Part shown: one piece after another, positions 12,956-25,377 of the stretch
Layout of the letters: every line of letters starts with the position of its first letter
How positions within the stretch are numbered: the first letter of the stretch is position 1
From: Beroe forskalii
Taxonomy: Eukaryota; Ctenophora; Nuda; Beroida; Beroidae
Assembly (NCBI GenBank): GCA_011033025.1
Contig: WFMF01000010.1
Span: forward strand, 963,163 to 1,027,162
Direction of reading: 5' to 3'
DNA length: 64,000 bases
Made by a program: the position numbers and the translations under genes
The notes under the pieces: generated by a model
What the model was told of the DNA's origin: nothing
What the model saw: only the letters and a program-made list of their open reading frames with translations
The model's database searches: none

Positions 12956-13021
12956 TATTGCCAAAATAAGGATTAAAATATCAAAGTTTACTTTTATCTT
13001 TTAATCCTTATTTTGGCAATA
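12956..13021. repeat. Perfect 23-bp inverted repeat with 20-nt loop
   Basis: 12956-12978 is the exact reverse complement of 12999-13021; the arms begin TATTGCCAAAATAAGG. The stem length and loop would suit a small-RNA hairpin, or it may be a minimal fold-back element. No target duplication is evident. Confidence 0.75.
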
Positions 13022-15613
13022 GTTGCATCAGAATAAATTTACAAGAGGAGATTGTGTAATTTGAAATTGAAATCATCGAAGGGACAGCTTTGGGCCGTAT
13101 TAGGCGTTAAAAGGCACCAACGGATTGACGATTTCACTGCCGATCAGCATCAGACACTCATGCTTTTTGCAAAAACTGTAAGTCAAATTTAAACATTGAA
13201 ACTGAAATTCACCGGGAAAGGCACAGAAATACGCTTAGAGGGGTGAGGATCCACTGTAAATATAGCGTGTACACGTGTAAAACTCGTAAGCTTTAAGACG
13301 ACAAATCATATGATGCAGCATAAACGGTTACTTCGTTACTTGCCAACGTGCTGCCTCAACTCTTACACCTTTACTGTTACACAACTATAGCTACTACCTG
13401 TGAGAACATGTGTTTTTCTACACGTAGAAGGGATTGGGGTGTGCTCTACCAAACTTCAGCACAAAATCGGAACCAATTTTAGTGTCTTAACAAGAAAGGT
13501 ATTCCCAGATAGTTCAGTCAGAGTCAAAATGATACCAACCTACCAACTTCCTACTGACCTAGGTAGCATGATCTGTCGCTAGATCAGACAAAACACCAGT
13601 TCATGAAGAGTTATGAGGCCATGGCATAATCAGTCATCTAGGAACTACACAGGAAGGTACTCAGCAAGAATGCACTACAATGTACATTGTACAATATACA
13701 CTATACATTGTTCACACTGTACAATTATATTTTACAATGCACTGCACACATACTGGGCACATGCTCTAGCTCACTAGCTGCAGGTACAGTCAAACCATAC
13801 TGCTATACTTCAGTAATTTGTGAGTACATGCCAGCAGGGGCCAGCTGGTGGGGTACAATAATTGGTTCTTATGACAGTAGTGTAGCGGAGTTTTAAGCAG
13901 TTGAGTTTAGATTTGTAGAGTTCTGGGGGTGGTTACTACTTCTTGAGCGTTAGGTGGGGCTATTTTTTTGGTTGAAAACCCATGAATGGTACCGCAGAGG
14001 TAGGCTAAATAAAATATAATATACAGTAAAAAACTATATAAGCTAGAAAAATGTAACGGGAATAGGAAATAGAGCTGGGGTACTTAAACATCAAACTCCT
14101 TTGAGCCTATGCCGGAAGAGGATGAGAGAATGATATTCCACGTATTGCATCCTGGGAAGCCAAGTTAGTAGTTAGCTACTTAAGATATTGGCGGAAGACT
14201 TCCACCCAAGCTATTCATGAGAATGAATAGCACTGAATAAGGTGTTCAGTAGAAACGGTTTAAATATGTGAGAATGATGAATATGCGGCATGAGTAAAAC
14301 ATATTCCTACGCTTCACTAAACACAAAGACCGTGTATCTAACGAGCAGTAAATCACCGTGGGTCAAGGTATTTAGACGCCGGGAGAATGTGATGCACCAG
14401 AACATCGCATGACGCTGGAGGACCCATCTAATGCTGCATTGTAATGCCTCGTACAAGAGAGAGGGCACCTATATAACATGCTCAAGCTGATAAAGTAAGA
14501 AATAGAATGATAATTCGAGGCACAGCATCCTGGTGAGAGAGAGCTAGTCCCTCCTCTCATCTCCAGAGTACAGAGTTACTCTCCCATGGATCGTGTACTG
14601 GTCCAATAGATGGACATATATTAATATTAGTAGCAGAGGAGCCTGGGTTAGAGAGGAGGATACGTACAACATATTCGAATAGTTCCCCATAGACTAGATC
14701 TATCTTACTGAGGGATGAAACGGACAAAATCTAGCAACATAACACATGATATAATCATGTACAAAGTGAAAGATACTCATACAGGGCGCTATCTGCTAAA
14801 CAACTAGAGAAACCAATGGCTAATACTTGTTCGGCTTACAGCTCAGTAGCATTGCGGATATCTAAAACTCTTCTATTATTAAACGATGTACATGTTACGT
14901 CACATTGTCTTGTGTACTTCATACTCTATTGCGGAGGGAATATCGGGAATATTACAATATGAGAATTACTTTAGAGTACCTGAGAGTTTAGCCGTCACCA
15001 TGGCAACAGGTCTACAGCTACCGAAGAAAATTTCTCAAATGATATGGAAGCATAAGATCATATGATCTGGAATGATTGATCTGAATAATCCTTGAGTCTT
15101 CTTCCATTCGATCGACCGACGAACGTTACGGGCGCCTTCTGTATAATTAAAATTCATAAATTGTGCAGCTGCAAGGAAATTTAAACCTGCTGTTAATGAT
15201 GGTGGCGGAAAAACTGGAAAAAATTAATGATTTTATTGGTTCAGCCACCACGAGGACCGACAGGAAAGTGATTTCTAAACAGGAAAGTGGGAATCATGTT
15301 TCAACACTGGTACTCTGGTATAGTTAAGATGACCATGGATTACTAATGATGACTACATGATATTACATTTCCTATCAGCTTCCGCATGCCACTCTGGGTC
15401 GAAATTCACAGTACTATTTTCATCATCCACGCACCACTGTAATGCTGCAGCATGACATTTTCAATTTTCATATACAAAACTGTGGCATTTTACCTTTAGT
15501 AGCAGAGTGACTAAAATGTTTACTTGAATAGCAGGGACATTTTACACTGCTGCCCAATGGTCAGGGCCCAGTAGGGGGTAAACTGTGACCTGTTCATTAT
15601 ATGTAACTACTTA
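13022..15613. other. No gene seen
   Basis: Noncoding, AT-rich. A cluster of TGTACA/TATACA words at about 13680-13735 is palindromic in places. Open frames here are short and lack homology. Confidence 0.45.
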
Positions 15614-16001
15614 AGGGGCCATCCATAAAGGATGTCCACAAAATTTCTGACATTTTAGACCCCTTTCTCCCCCCTCGTCCGCAAACGTCCGCAAACGTCC
15701 GCAACCTGAAACACCCCCCCCCCCCTCCTGACGTCCGCATTTTAATTCAAACTGCTAAAATGTTTTGTGTCATCATTTTTATGACCGTTTTTCTGAAATT
15801 TGGTGACAAAATCAACCTAATTATTTGACTCAATTTCGAAATCTAAGTCTAAATAATCGCCTTTTTCTAATGAAAAACTGGCCAAAATTTTCATAAATGT
15901 GGCGTCCGCAGTTGGCCAACCCCCCCTGTGTCCGCAAACGTCCACAGTGGCCAGACTCCCCCTTCCCCCCTCTTTGCGGACGTCCTTCATAGATGGCCCC
16001 T
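15614..16001. mobile_element. MITE with 24-bp imperfect TIRs
   Basis: It begins AGGGGCCATCCATAAAGG and ends with the near reverse complement (AGGGGCCATCTATGAAGG read from the other strand). It is 388 bp with no coding capacity. The inside has tandem CGTCCGCAAA words and C-rich runs. The target duplication is unclear: flanks TTA and AAC. Confidence 0.75.
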
Positions 16002-17412
16002 AACTATTTTAGACGTGTCTAACTGTGCTTGAATAATATTGGTACTCCGAAATGTTTTGTTATGCATGTAGAATAGATGTCATTTAAGCCTTGGCATCAT
16101 TAATTTCATCTGTAACATGGATGATGTTTATGAGATAGTCATAGTGAGAAAATGCCACGAGAATATGTTACATAAAGAATTAATATCCTAGAGATCAGTT
16201 AGTAGGAGCTCATGTTGGTGTTTCTCTAGTTTAAAATAAAACTGCATTGTGTCTCCTTAAACTATATCTTAATGCACATCTTGATAAAACTGGAATTAAA
16301 GAAGACGAATGATGCAAATCAGGGTGGGGCAACAGGAGGAGGCACGTGTCTAAAAACACCGAATGAAAAAACATCACCAATCTCCAAGAAATTTAGAAAC
16401 TATTCCTGGAAAATATTCCTGTTTCATATAACTTTAGTGATACTTGATTGATGCAGAACTTAAGCTCTCAGATAATGCTTCTTCCAGCTCAGATTGTTAC
16501 GGAGTGGTCATTCAGCACCTGGCTGCAATGAGCTGAGTAATCTCGCACGTGTCGTCGCGTCGATAAAACTGAGTATTGTCTCATTGCTTCTTCCCACATA
16601 AACATAAAAAAACTTAATTCAAAAATTGAAAAACTTAATTCAAAAATTTATAATACAATGGATATTTAGATATTTCTAGCCATTTTTATTCTCTTTTTGA
16701 AAATCTTTTTTCTGTTCATTTTTTTCTTTCCTTTTATCTTTTCTGTTCTTTGCATTTTCTTCAGATTTAATTTTATGAATTTTCATCACCAAGCAGCAGC
16801 TCATCCACTGATCAACATGTCACCCCATTGTCACGGCAAAAGATCTAACAATATACCAGAAAAAGAAAAGGATGTTTAAGGAGGATATGTAAGAGGATAT
16901 GTAAGAGGATATGTAAGAAAGGGAGATGCAGGAGTTATAGAGTTCGTATCAGTATTCCTAATGCCGATCTGAAAATCATCTCTTGAAATAACCAACCACG
17001 CCCAATGCCCCTCAATATCTATAATCATTAGAAATAGAAAAATTTATATCTGGAAATTATGTTTCCTACAATTACACTACATTTCTCCTTTGTCTTTTGA
17101 ATTTAATTTACGCTGTAATCTGTTATAAGTGCACGCTTAGATGCGCGCAATCAAATCTAAAAACATCATTTTATCATTTGTCGGCCTCGCGACGCCTCGA
17201 TAGTTCAGGATAACTTTACATTTTTAGTTACAAATTGAGGAATTGACATTTGGCTCAAAAAAGACCTGCTTTGAATCCTAAGGCAGTAGGAGTTTTCATT
17301 TATTCCATCAATCCATTCGCAGGACATATCAAAATCAATCTCTCGCTATCTAAGATACGCCATTATAAGCAATTTGGTCATGCATCATTACCTAGCAGGC
17401 ATGTATTAGACG
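16002..17412. other. No gene seen
   Basis: AT-rich and noncoding. It contains three-plus copies of a 13-bp unit (AGGATATGTAAGA) at about 16880-16920 and a duplicated AAAAACTTAATTC word near 16606-16645. Confidence 0.45.
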
Positions 17413-18060
17413 AGCAGGCCCGTTTGGCCTGAAAATACACAGCTCACTCGGTACTGCTAAGCAGCACCTCGTTCGCAAATTTCAAACCCTACAATTCAAA
17501 TCAGCTAAATATTTCTTGAAAAGGCGCTACGAGGTGCATTGTTTTAGCAGCTTTGTTTGGATGAATTCAGTTCCACAACACTCAAACAAACGCCTTGTTA
17601 CTTTTTGTGACAAATATATCATTTCAAGATAAATATGTGTCAAGTGACATAGAGATAGAATAGGATAATTATCATGAACAATCAAGTTTTAAATGATCCC
17701 GACTCCACGGCCACCTGGCAGCTAGTCGGCTGAGAAACAATCCTATTTTCTCCCCTAACACTTCGCTGTAAAATTGGTACTCCGGTTTGACTTCATAGTT
17801 ATACTAGCAGGCCCGTTGGGCCTGCAAATACACTGCTCACTCGTCACTGCTACGCAGCACCTCGTTCGCAAATTTCAAACCACACAAATCAAATTGATTG
17901 AATATTTCTTACCGCATTCCAACCACATCAAAAGTTATGAATATAATCCGAAATTAAAACATCATTAAACAGAAATGATCGCGCGCGCAGTTAATCTGCA
18001 CGTGCAATTTCCCCCATTGCGCGCGCGTTGCCATAGTGTGTGACGTACGGAGAAACGTAC
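17413..18060 (-). repeat. R2 hairpin repeats, two minus-oriented copies
   Basis: Two copies, from about 17413 and from 17803. In this orientation each starts with the palindrome GCAGGCCCGTTGGGCCTGC (the first is degenerate), followed by the CAGCACCTCGTTCGCAAATT core. The second runs to a GCGCGCGC-rich part near 18020. They match the plus-oriented cluster at 32262-33963. Confidence 0.75.
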
Positions 18061-19199
18061 GGATGTCAGATCATTCATAAGCTCAATATTGAATACGGCA
18101 CTTGAAGAACGTTGCGGCGTGTCGAAGTATCGCTAATAATGACGGCCAGTTTATAAGTGTACGATTAAAGCCCAAAGTAGTACTTCAACTTGGCATCCCT
18201 ACTCAAGATTTGCGTTTGGTCACATGTTTTTTGCTTAGTTTCTCTGTTTGTTTGTTGCATTCGAAAGATTCGTATCTTCGGGTTAGATTAATATTTTGGG
18301 ATTCATTACGTCATTGCAGTTATAATTCTGCATATCTGCTTAATTCCTTTTTAATAGTTATTCATATCATGTCCCGTCTATTAGTATTAGACATTGATTA
18401 GGATGTAAAATGTCGTTTTAAATCAGGACATTATACTTATCAGCGCTTGTAATAAGTAATAATAATCAAAGAAACAATTCGAAAATCAGAAAATTCTAAA
18501 ACCACTAAATCAAGATTTCTTTTATTTCATTCACGGCTGTCAATGTCATTACCGCTCATAACTTCATTACCGCTCGTATTCATAACGCGGTCTGTCATTA
18601 TGTTGCCCTTTCCTAACCCTGAGATATGCAAGGTCCAAACTACAGCACTTCTGTACTGTAGTTTGTAGATTAAAATAAGCTAACAAATAACGGAGGTATA
18701 CCATCACCTTCAACACAAAGTGGTTTTTATCTCAGTGTCACGAGCGAGAAGCGAATTTTCACCTCACGACAATTGTTCCAGTAGGGTACCAAATGTTTTC
18801 GTCGTTTTCCAAAATCCACCTGGCAGCCCCCAGAAGCCAGGCGTTCTGAGTAGGTATAACTGCCGCCTCATAATGATTCTAATACCTACTCTAACTTCAG
18901 CCGAAATTTCAAGGTGTCTGGCACAAGAAATGTAAAACGAACTAAATTTCGAATGACAAGCAGGTGTATGTGGTAGCAGCCCACAAAAGAAACCTATGGT
19001 CTGATTAAATGAAATTGTTGATTACATTTTAGCCTGATTTCAGCATTTTTCAAGGGCAATGATTGTAAATTAAATCGCAAGCCTTGCAATCTTGATAAAG
19101 CCTTGCAATCTAAATAAGTTGATCATCTGACTCTGAAAGAAGTATCTGATAGAAGGTGTGAACACTGGATAAATTTCATAAGTTTATACAATCACATGA
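18061..19199. other. No gene seen
   Basis: Noncoding to the limit of what I can see. One palindrome-like pair of ACTACAG/CTGTAGT words lies at 18640-18665. Confidence 0.4.
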
Positions 19200-19497
19200 A
19201 TCTTATTGGGGGGGGGGGCCAACGCTCTTTTAGGCTCTTTTAGGCCCCACTTTCTAGGGCTCTTTTCAAATTTTTTCTATCCTCTGGAGCCTAAAAGAGC
19301 CCCAGACTAAGTTAATTGAATTTGGTCCATGCTGCGAAAACAGCAAGGTTATTTCGATATCTAGGGAATATTAAAGCTATAAAATGTTATTCCAAACATT
19401 ATATGACATAATATATTGTGATACACGAGGTTCTTCACATTCTGTCCTCAGATGGCACACTTTTCAAACGCCTCATTGTACTTACTGTCCTACAGGT

Positions 19498-21640
19498 GAC
19501 CTTAATGATGGCTCCTCCTAAAAAAGTTGGTGGAAAATAAACAGCAGGAAATCTTCAAGTAGCAAACGTTAACTCACTGAAAATGAAGAGAGAAAGCTCA
19601 ACAGGAAGATAGATGACTTGAATGTGAACAATCCTCCCTCTATGCTCATTCCTGGGCTTGAAAAAAGAAGTCAGTCTGATATCTTAGGCAATTAAGGACG
19701 AAATTCTTGCCCAACTAAACCAGCGGGAGTCCTATGCAGTCAGCACTATCAAGAACAACCCAAGTACTTTTTCAGCTACGCGAAAAGTATGCAAAATGCA
19801 AGTCGAGTGTTGCACCACTAAGGAAGACAATATGTGGATCCTCAGCACAGATCCAGTGGAAAAGCAGAGATCCTTCAATATCAATATACCAGTGTGTTCA
19901 GTGACCCAGCCAATGTGGATCCCCGAGCATGTGTAGCAGCACTAGGTGACCCGTCATCTGCAACTTTGTGTGACATTGAGTTCTCAGTCGAGGACATGCA
20001 TGCAGCTATAGGTGAGCTAGATCCTTACTCGGCAGCACCAGATGAAGATTGAAGACATCCCAGCTAAGATTCTATGCAGCTGTAAAGACACCCTCTCTCT
20101 CACTCTGGCTGTTATGAACCGCCCTGTTTCTATTACATCCCACTTAGTCAAGGTCTTTGAAAGGTTCATCCGCAACTTGCAAGTGGATCATCTTGAAACT
20201 AATGGGATTCTCCCGGACAGCCAACACGGTTTTAGAAAAACTATAGGAGCTGCTTGACTCAACTACTTGAACATGAGGACTACGTACTCAAGAGCCTTAA
20301 CGAGGGTAAAGAGGTTGATGTCATTTATCTGGATTACAGTTAAGCTTTTGACAAGGTAGACCATCGCTTACTTCTAGCCAAATTGGAGCATTACGGCATC
20401 AAAGGCAAGCTCTTAAAGTGGATAGAAGACTTCCTATCAAACAGACGCCAAGCTGTGGTGGTTGATGGTAATAAATCACAGTTCGCTAACGTGGAAAGTG
20501 GTTTAGAGAGCAAGTTAAAACGTTAAATGATACGATAAACTTTAAATAAGGAGCTTTCGAAAATCATGTGATTATCGTCGTCAGCTGTGGAAAGTGGTGT
20601 CCCTCAGGGCACTTTACTCGGGCCAATATTTTTCATTCTCTACGTGGTGGACATGATCATTAAACTGGCCTCTTCAAAACCGCTTGCTTTTGCCGATGAC
20701 AGCAAGCTTCTGCACCAGATTATTACCATGTTATGCAAGGTTTTGCTTCAAAATGATCTGGATCAAGTTGTCAGTTGGTCACTGAACAACAATATGGTGC
20801 TCCACCAGGATAAGTTCGAGGTCATGAACTTCTGCCTCAACAACTCATACCTCCTGAGAAACCTGCCCTTCACTGGAGAGCTGAGGTGGTACACAACGCC
20901 TGACGGTAGCATTCTCCAACCAACATCATTTGTAAGAGATCTTGGTGTCCCTAATATCAGATGATTGTGGCTGGACTCTGCAGATCAACAATGTCGTCAC
21001 AGACTCCTGTAAAATGGCATCGTGGGTCCTAAGGACTTTCCGGGATAGATCGGAACTAACAATGCTGACCCTTTATAAGTCCTTAGTGAGGAGCAGACTG
21101 GAGTATTGTTGCCCGTCTGGGATCCTCATCTGATCAAAGACATCCAAGCAGTAGAATCAATCCAGCAATATTTCACCAAACGCATTGCTGGGACAAAGGA
21201 TATGGACTACTGGGACCGTCTGAAAAAAGATGAAACTGATGTCTCTCCAGCGTAGAAGAGAACGGTACACCATAATCCATACATGGAAGATTCTGCAGGA
21301 AAAGGCCCCGAACAGCACATGTTTAGAGTTCTACAACAATGAACGTCTTGGTGTCCGAGCGAAAATTCTTCCATTCAACTACAAGGCACAGCGCTCAGTG
21401 TCTACTGCCTACGACAATTCATTTGGGGTTAAATCTGCTCGTCTTTGGAACTTGCTTCCCAAGCAAGTCAACTCAGTTTTAAAGGAGCTTGAGGCATTCA
21501 AAGTATCCCTTGGAGACTTCCTCGCACACCGGTTACGGGTTACACAACGCCAAACAGCAACTCCTTACTCGACTGGAGCTGCGAACGAGGAGATGGAGTA
21601 CGTGGACATCACTGATCCCAGCTGCGATCCCTGCTAAACC
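19498..21640 (+). pseudogene. Degenerate non-LTR retrotransposon ORF2 (reverse transcriptase)
   Basis: Broken pieces of a CR1/jockey-type reverse transcriptase lie on the plus strand in order: RPVSITSHLVKVFERF, PDSQHGFR, an AFDKVDH block preceded by a stop codon at about 20341, GVPQGTLLGPIFF, LAFADDSKLL with the catalytic DD pair, SRLEYCC, and the C-terminal SARLWNLLPKQV. Frame changes occur between 20050 and 21230. The residues that normally precede RPVS are missing, and an 84-bp insertion sits at 20503-20586. It is dead, and enclosed in the 4.2-kb TIR element. Confidence 0.85.
20491..20598. mobile_element. 84-bp insertion with 12-bp TSD in the dead RT
   Basis: GTGGAAAGTGGT occurs at 20491-20502 and again at 20587-20598. 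Removing one copy and the 84 bp between them restores alignment of the RT fragments before GVPQGT. The insert carries TTTAAATAAGGAGC, a variant of the shared TATAAAGGAGCA motif. It is probably a truncated SINE. Confidence 0.65.
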
Positions 21641-22189
21641 CTTCAAAATGTATCAAAAAAATGTATGTTTGCAGCTTGTTGCTGACCTCGCGCAATTTAC
21701 TGAAATGTGGGCTGCACAGGCAGATGCCTGCAACCTCCTTTTCATTTTAACCTTCACCTTCTAGTTTTAGTAGCTTTATATTCAGATATATCACACGATT
21801 TTAACACTCATTGATCTTTTACCTCTGGCTCTATTGAACTCTTTTCTTTTTTTCTTGCTTTCCTCTAAACTGTGTTGCTCAGGAATCCGGAGTCCTGGGT
21901 GGCCCAACCTTGCAGTTGTAAGCTGTGAGAGAGGTACATGGGCCGAAACCCTCCGTTTCTCTTAACAACTGTAGGTTAACCGCTGATGATCCACAGTTAA
22001 GTATCTCCCGCCTCTTATGTCAATCCTTGAATTAGAAAATTGATTACACTATTTTGTTATGTTTATAGTATACCCATAGCTGCCAACCCTTGAAAATTCT
22101 TTGGGAGGGCACTTTTTAGTTTTACCCCTTTTTGAGGGCAAATTATACCGTTGAATGGAGGGCAAATTTCGTAGGTATATTCTTGGAAT

Positions 22190-22620
22190 TTATGTGGCGA
22201 CCCTTTTTGGACGACTCTGAGATAATGCTTATTAGGTAAATTTTTTCACATTTGTAGGTAAATTTTCAGGACTTTAGGTACATTTTGACCTTTAAGTAGG
22301 TAAATTTTTAAAATTTATTCTAGATAGTGCTTGATAGATAAATTTTCAAAATTGATCCGAGATAGTGCTTAGTAGGTAGATTTTTCAAAAATTGGCGACC
22401 ATTTTTTGAGGGAACGACCCGAACGACTAAAAAATGTGATCCGAGATAGTGCTTATAATTTGGTAAATTTTCAGAATTTTGAGTAAATTTTCAGATTCGC
22501 TCTCAAAAAAAGGTGGGCAAGGTCCGAAGACCGAAAGGGAACTAGATAGTGCTTGATAGGTAAATTCTCAAAATTGATCCGAGATAGTGCTTAGTAGGTA
22601 GATTTTCAAGGCTGAATCAA
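22190..22620. repeat. AT-rich short tandem repeats
   Basis: Loose direct repeats built on GAGATAGTGCTTAGTAGGTA and AAATTTTCAAAATT, with spacing of roughly 50-60 bp, inside the 4.2-kb element. Confidence 0.6.
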
Positions 22621-23197
22621 TTGTAACGTCTATTGGCTCATACGCCCTTTTTGCAACCATATGGATTGGGTCAATTCTAGAATATAGGGTCGGTCAGACC
22701 CTATATTGCCTCTGCTAATGGATAATACCTAGCATCTTGTATAGCGACCATATATATATTATATGGTTATACTTAAAAGAACACATGAAATTAATTGCAC
22801 GAATAACATTGTACATTATACAATAGGCAACCGAAATTACTGGAGCATATACCCAAGACCTCAACAATGAACAGCACATAGTAAAATATCAGCAAATTGT
22901 GTGTGAAAATGAAATTCAAACAAAGATATTCAGCAAAATCATCGACCTTCTTAACTGTGAAATAAAAGTAAGAAAGTAGAGTTTTTTTCATTTTATGGAT
23001 AAGATGCCCGGCAAATAAGGGATTACCAGGAAATAATGGTAATGATACTACCAGATTACTGTTGGGCATGAAATTGGAAATTTGGAAAAGCAACAAAGCC
23101 ACAAAGGATGAAACAAAATCATTGTGGATCGTTGCTTGTCTAAACATTTTCATTGAAATTGGATTAATTTGATATCATCACCTTCAATTCTACAGTG

Positions 23198-23217
23198 TTT
23201 GTGTGTGTGTGTGTGTA
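23198..23217. repeat. (TG)n microsatellite
   Basis: A short run of alternating T and G (GTGTGTGTGTGTGT) inside the 4.2-kb element. Confidence 0.7.
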
Positions 23218-23425
23218 CTTACGGCAAGTACACAGTACACTAATGATCAGTTAAGATTTCACAACACTGTACCTGATCTGTGAAGAAACATTATTCTGGG
23301 AAAACTCTGATCATTTCACACGAATGGCTCTTTTAGGCTCTTTTAGGCCCCAATTTCTAGGGCTCTTTTGAGAATTTTTCTATCCTCGGAGCCTAAAAGA
23401 GCGTTGGCCCCCCCCCCATCTTATT

Positions 23426-24893
23426 ATGAGTTTGTACTTCAATGAATTGTGCTCGACATAAGAGGTGAATCAATTTTAAAAGTGAGCCAGACAATAATGT
23501 AACGACACTTATCTCGTTGCTTTATCATTATGTCGGTCAAGACAGAGAGATAGTGCTGTGAGATCAAATGCTGTAACGACCTTCACGAGGTATCGAAAGA
23601 AAGTGATATGGTATTTCATTGAAGGGAAGAAGCAAGGAGTTGTAAACTGGTCAATGATTTTCTGTGCTATATGGTGTATATTGAATGAGAAGAAATGAAT
23701 AAACAGTCAGTTATCAAATTCTCATTTCATACCCGTGGTCGGCATAAAATGAGAATTAGATAAATAGTAAAGGCTGAACATCACCTTGACAGCAAATTAT
23801 TGTACGAACCATGAGGATTATAACGACCTATATTGAGACAACTGTTGAAGTCTGAAGTGGACACTTAGAATCGCACTAACACCAACTTTAGACCTTGATT
23901 GACCCGCATAGTCAGCGAAGCTGTCAGCGTGATATGCGGATTTCACACAACCATGGGCAACTAATAGCACAATAAAGGAGGCAGGTACACAGGTCATTGG
24001 CTACACCCTCCCCATGCTATCCCGCTATTATTCGGGTATTATTAGCCTTGCAATAGGCTCACTACCCCACAGCCTGACAATAAGAAAGTACATGCAGGAT
24101 ACTTCATGGGGCGACATGAACGGCACCCCAGAATTGGGTCCACGTGACAGGGAGGCAGGATTAGCGAACGAAAACGAAGTATATTGTCCCTCCTCAGCGA
24201 CCGTACAAATTGCGCTATTACGGTCAATCCTTCGACATATGGTAAAAATCAGAAACAAAATGTTTTAAAGAGTTTATATTACGGTCTAGCTGGCGATAAC
24301 TGAGTTATTGAATGTTGAAACACTGGATAATTCTCGATCAAAGGCCCTCATTTCCAAGTTTTCAAACTGAAAACAGTCTAAACTCAGATAACACTTCTAC
24401 TCTGACACCAGTTTACATTGAATACTCGCATTAATCTAACCTCTACTACCTACTATGATTCCCGTCCGCATTGAATCCATTCTACTCAAGAACTCAAGCA
24501 CAAAATACAAATCTATGCTTATTTTGCACCAGTTTACTTTGACACCAGTCTGATTTGACACCAGTCTAGTCCCACGACAATCTATTTTGATAATTTGACA
24601 CAACAGTCTGCACTGAGAAATTGTGCAAAGTAAACGGATTTCAAACTGACAACAGTCTTCTCTGACGGACAAAGGTAACATTATTGGCAATGAATGAACC
24701 TAAGAGTCACCTGAGTTGAAGAAAATCCATCACGTTCTGGACTGCAGCTAACTTCTTTGTTATCGATATCAAGCGCAGAGATCCTCATTCCCATTTCGCT
24801 ACGAACTATTGGGTTTGTTATTGACTCATAACTTTATTATACTGAAAGTTAAAAGTGGTGCATCGATGACTTTCGACCCATTGGTTAACCGTA
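23426..24893. other. No gene seen
   Basis: Noncoding. Short overlapping open frames on both strands at 24014-24268 have no homology that I recognise. Repeated words of the type ACACCAGTCTA lie at 24400-24660. Confidence 0.4.
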
Positions 24894-25377
24894 AGGGATC
24901 GTTCACATATTACGTAATCACCAGGGGTTTCAAAATGATTACGGACAAAAATACAACTATTGTAAATGAATACCCCTTCCAAGCTTGTTTTAGCGACCGT
25001 GTAAGTTTGGTTATACGGTCTCCACTGATAATTACAGACCAAAATTATCTGTAATTTTACAGAGCAAAAAAGCTTGAAATGAAATCTGATTTTATAAAGG
25101 AGCACTATCTAGCGTTGAATCCAGACGAGGGTCGTCGAGTGGGAAAAATACTGTTGTTTGGTCAGAGAATAGTCGGTCCCAGCTGTTTCCGGTCGGTATA
25201 ATCCGGTTCCATGATCTGTGACCGTATACGTCCATTATTCAACACACAGTCTCGGCTGTCGCCTCGACCATGTAAGTTGCGGTATACGGTCACCACTTCG
25301 ACATGTAACCGCTTATTACGAGGGGGGGGGGGTTGAAATCGGCCAAAAATTGATTACGTAATATGTGAACGATCCCT
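24894..25377. mobile_element. MITE with TIR AGGGATCGTTCACATATTACG
   Basis: It starts AGGGATCGTTCACATATTAC and ends with the reverse complement; the match continues as GTAATCA. It is 484 bp and noncoding. It includes a G-run near 25321 and a fragment with TTTATAAAGGAGCA and a GACGAGGGTCGTC word at 25090-25135, also seen near 9035-9085. The TSD is not certain. Confidence 0.75.

Larger units (their letters stand above)
19200..23425. mobile_element. 4.2-kb TIR element with poly-G ends and 8-bp TSD
   Basis: The element is 19208-23417. It starts with eleven G then CCAACGCTCTTTTAGGC and ends with the reverse complement of that, closing in ten C. The 8-bp sequence ATCTTATT lies directly outside both ends (19200-19207 and 23418-23425). 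The 8-bp duplication is the hAT class size. Each end also carries a directly repeated module of about 80 bp (GGCTCTTTTAGG ... CTATCCTC). No transposase is visible. The inside holds a degenerate LINE reverse transcriptase and AT-rich tandem repeats. Structure and TSD are seen; the hAT assignment is inference. Confidence 0.75.

Noticed and set aside
18102-18401. 99-residue open frame
   Set aside because: Composition like surrounding AT-rich DNA, no domain, no splice context.
24014-25105. Overlapping short open frames on both strands
   Set aside because: No homology, no splice logic, and part of the region is a MITE.
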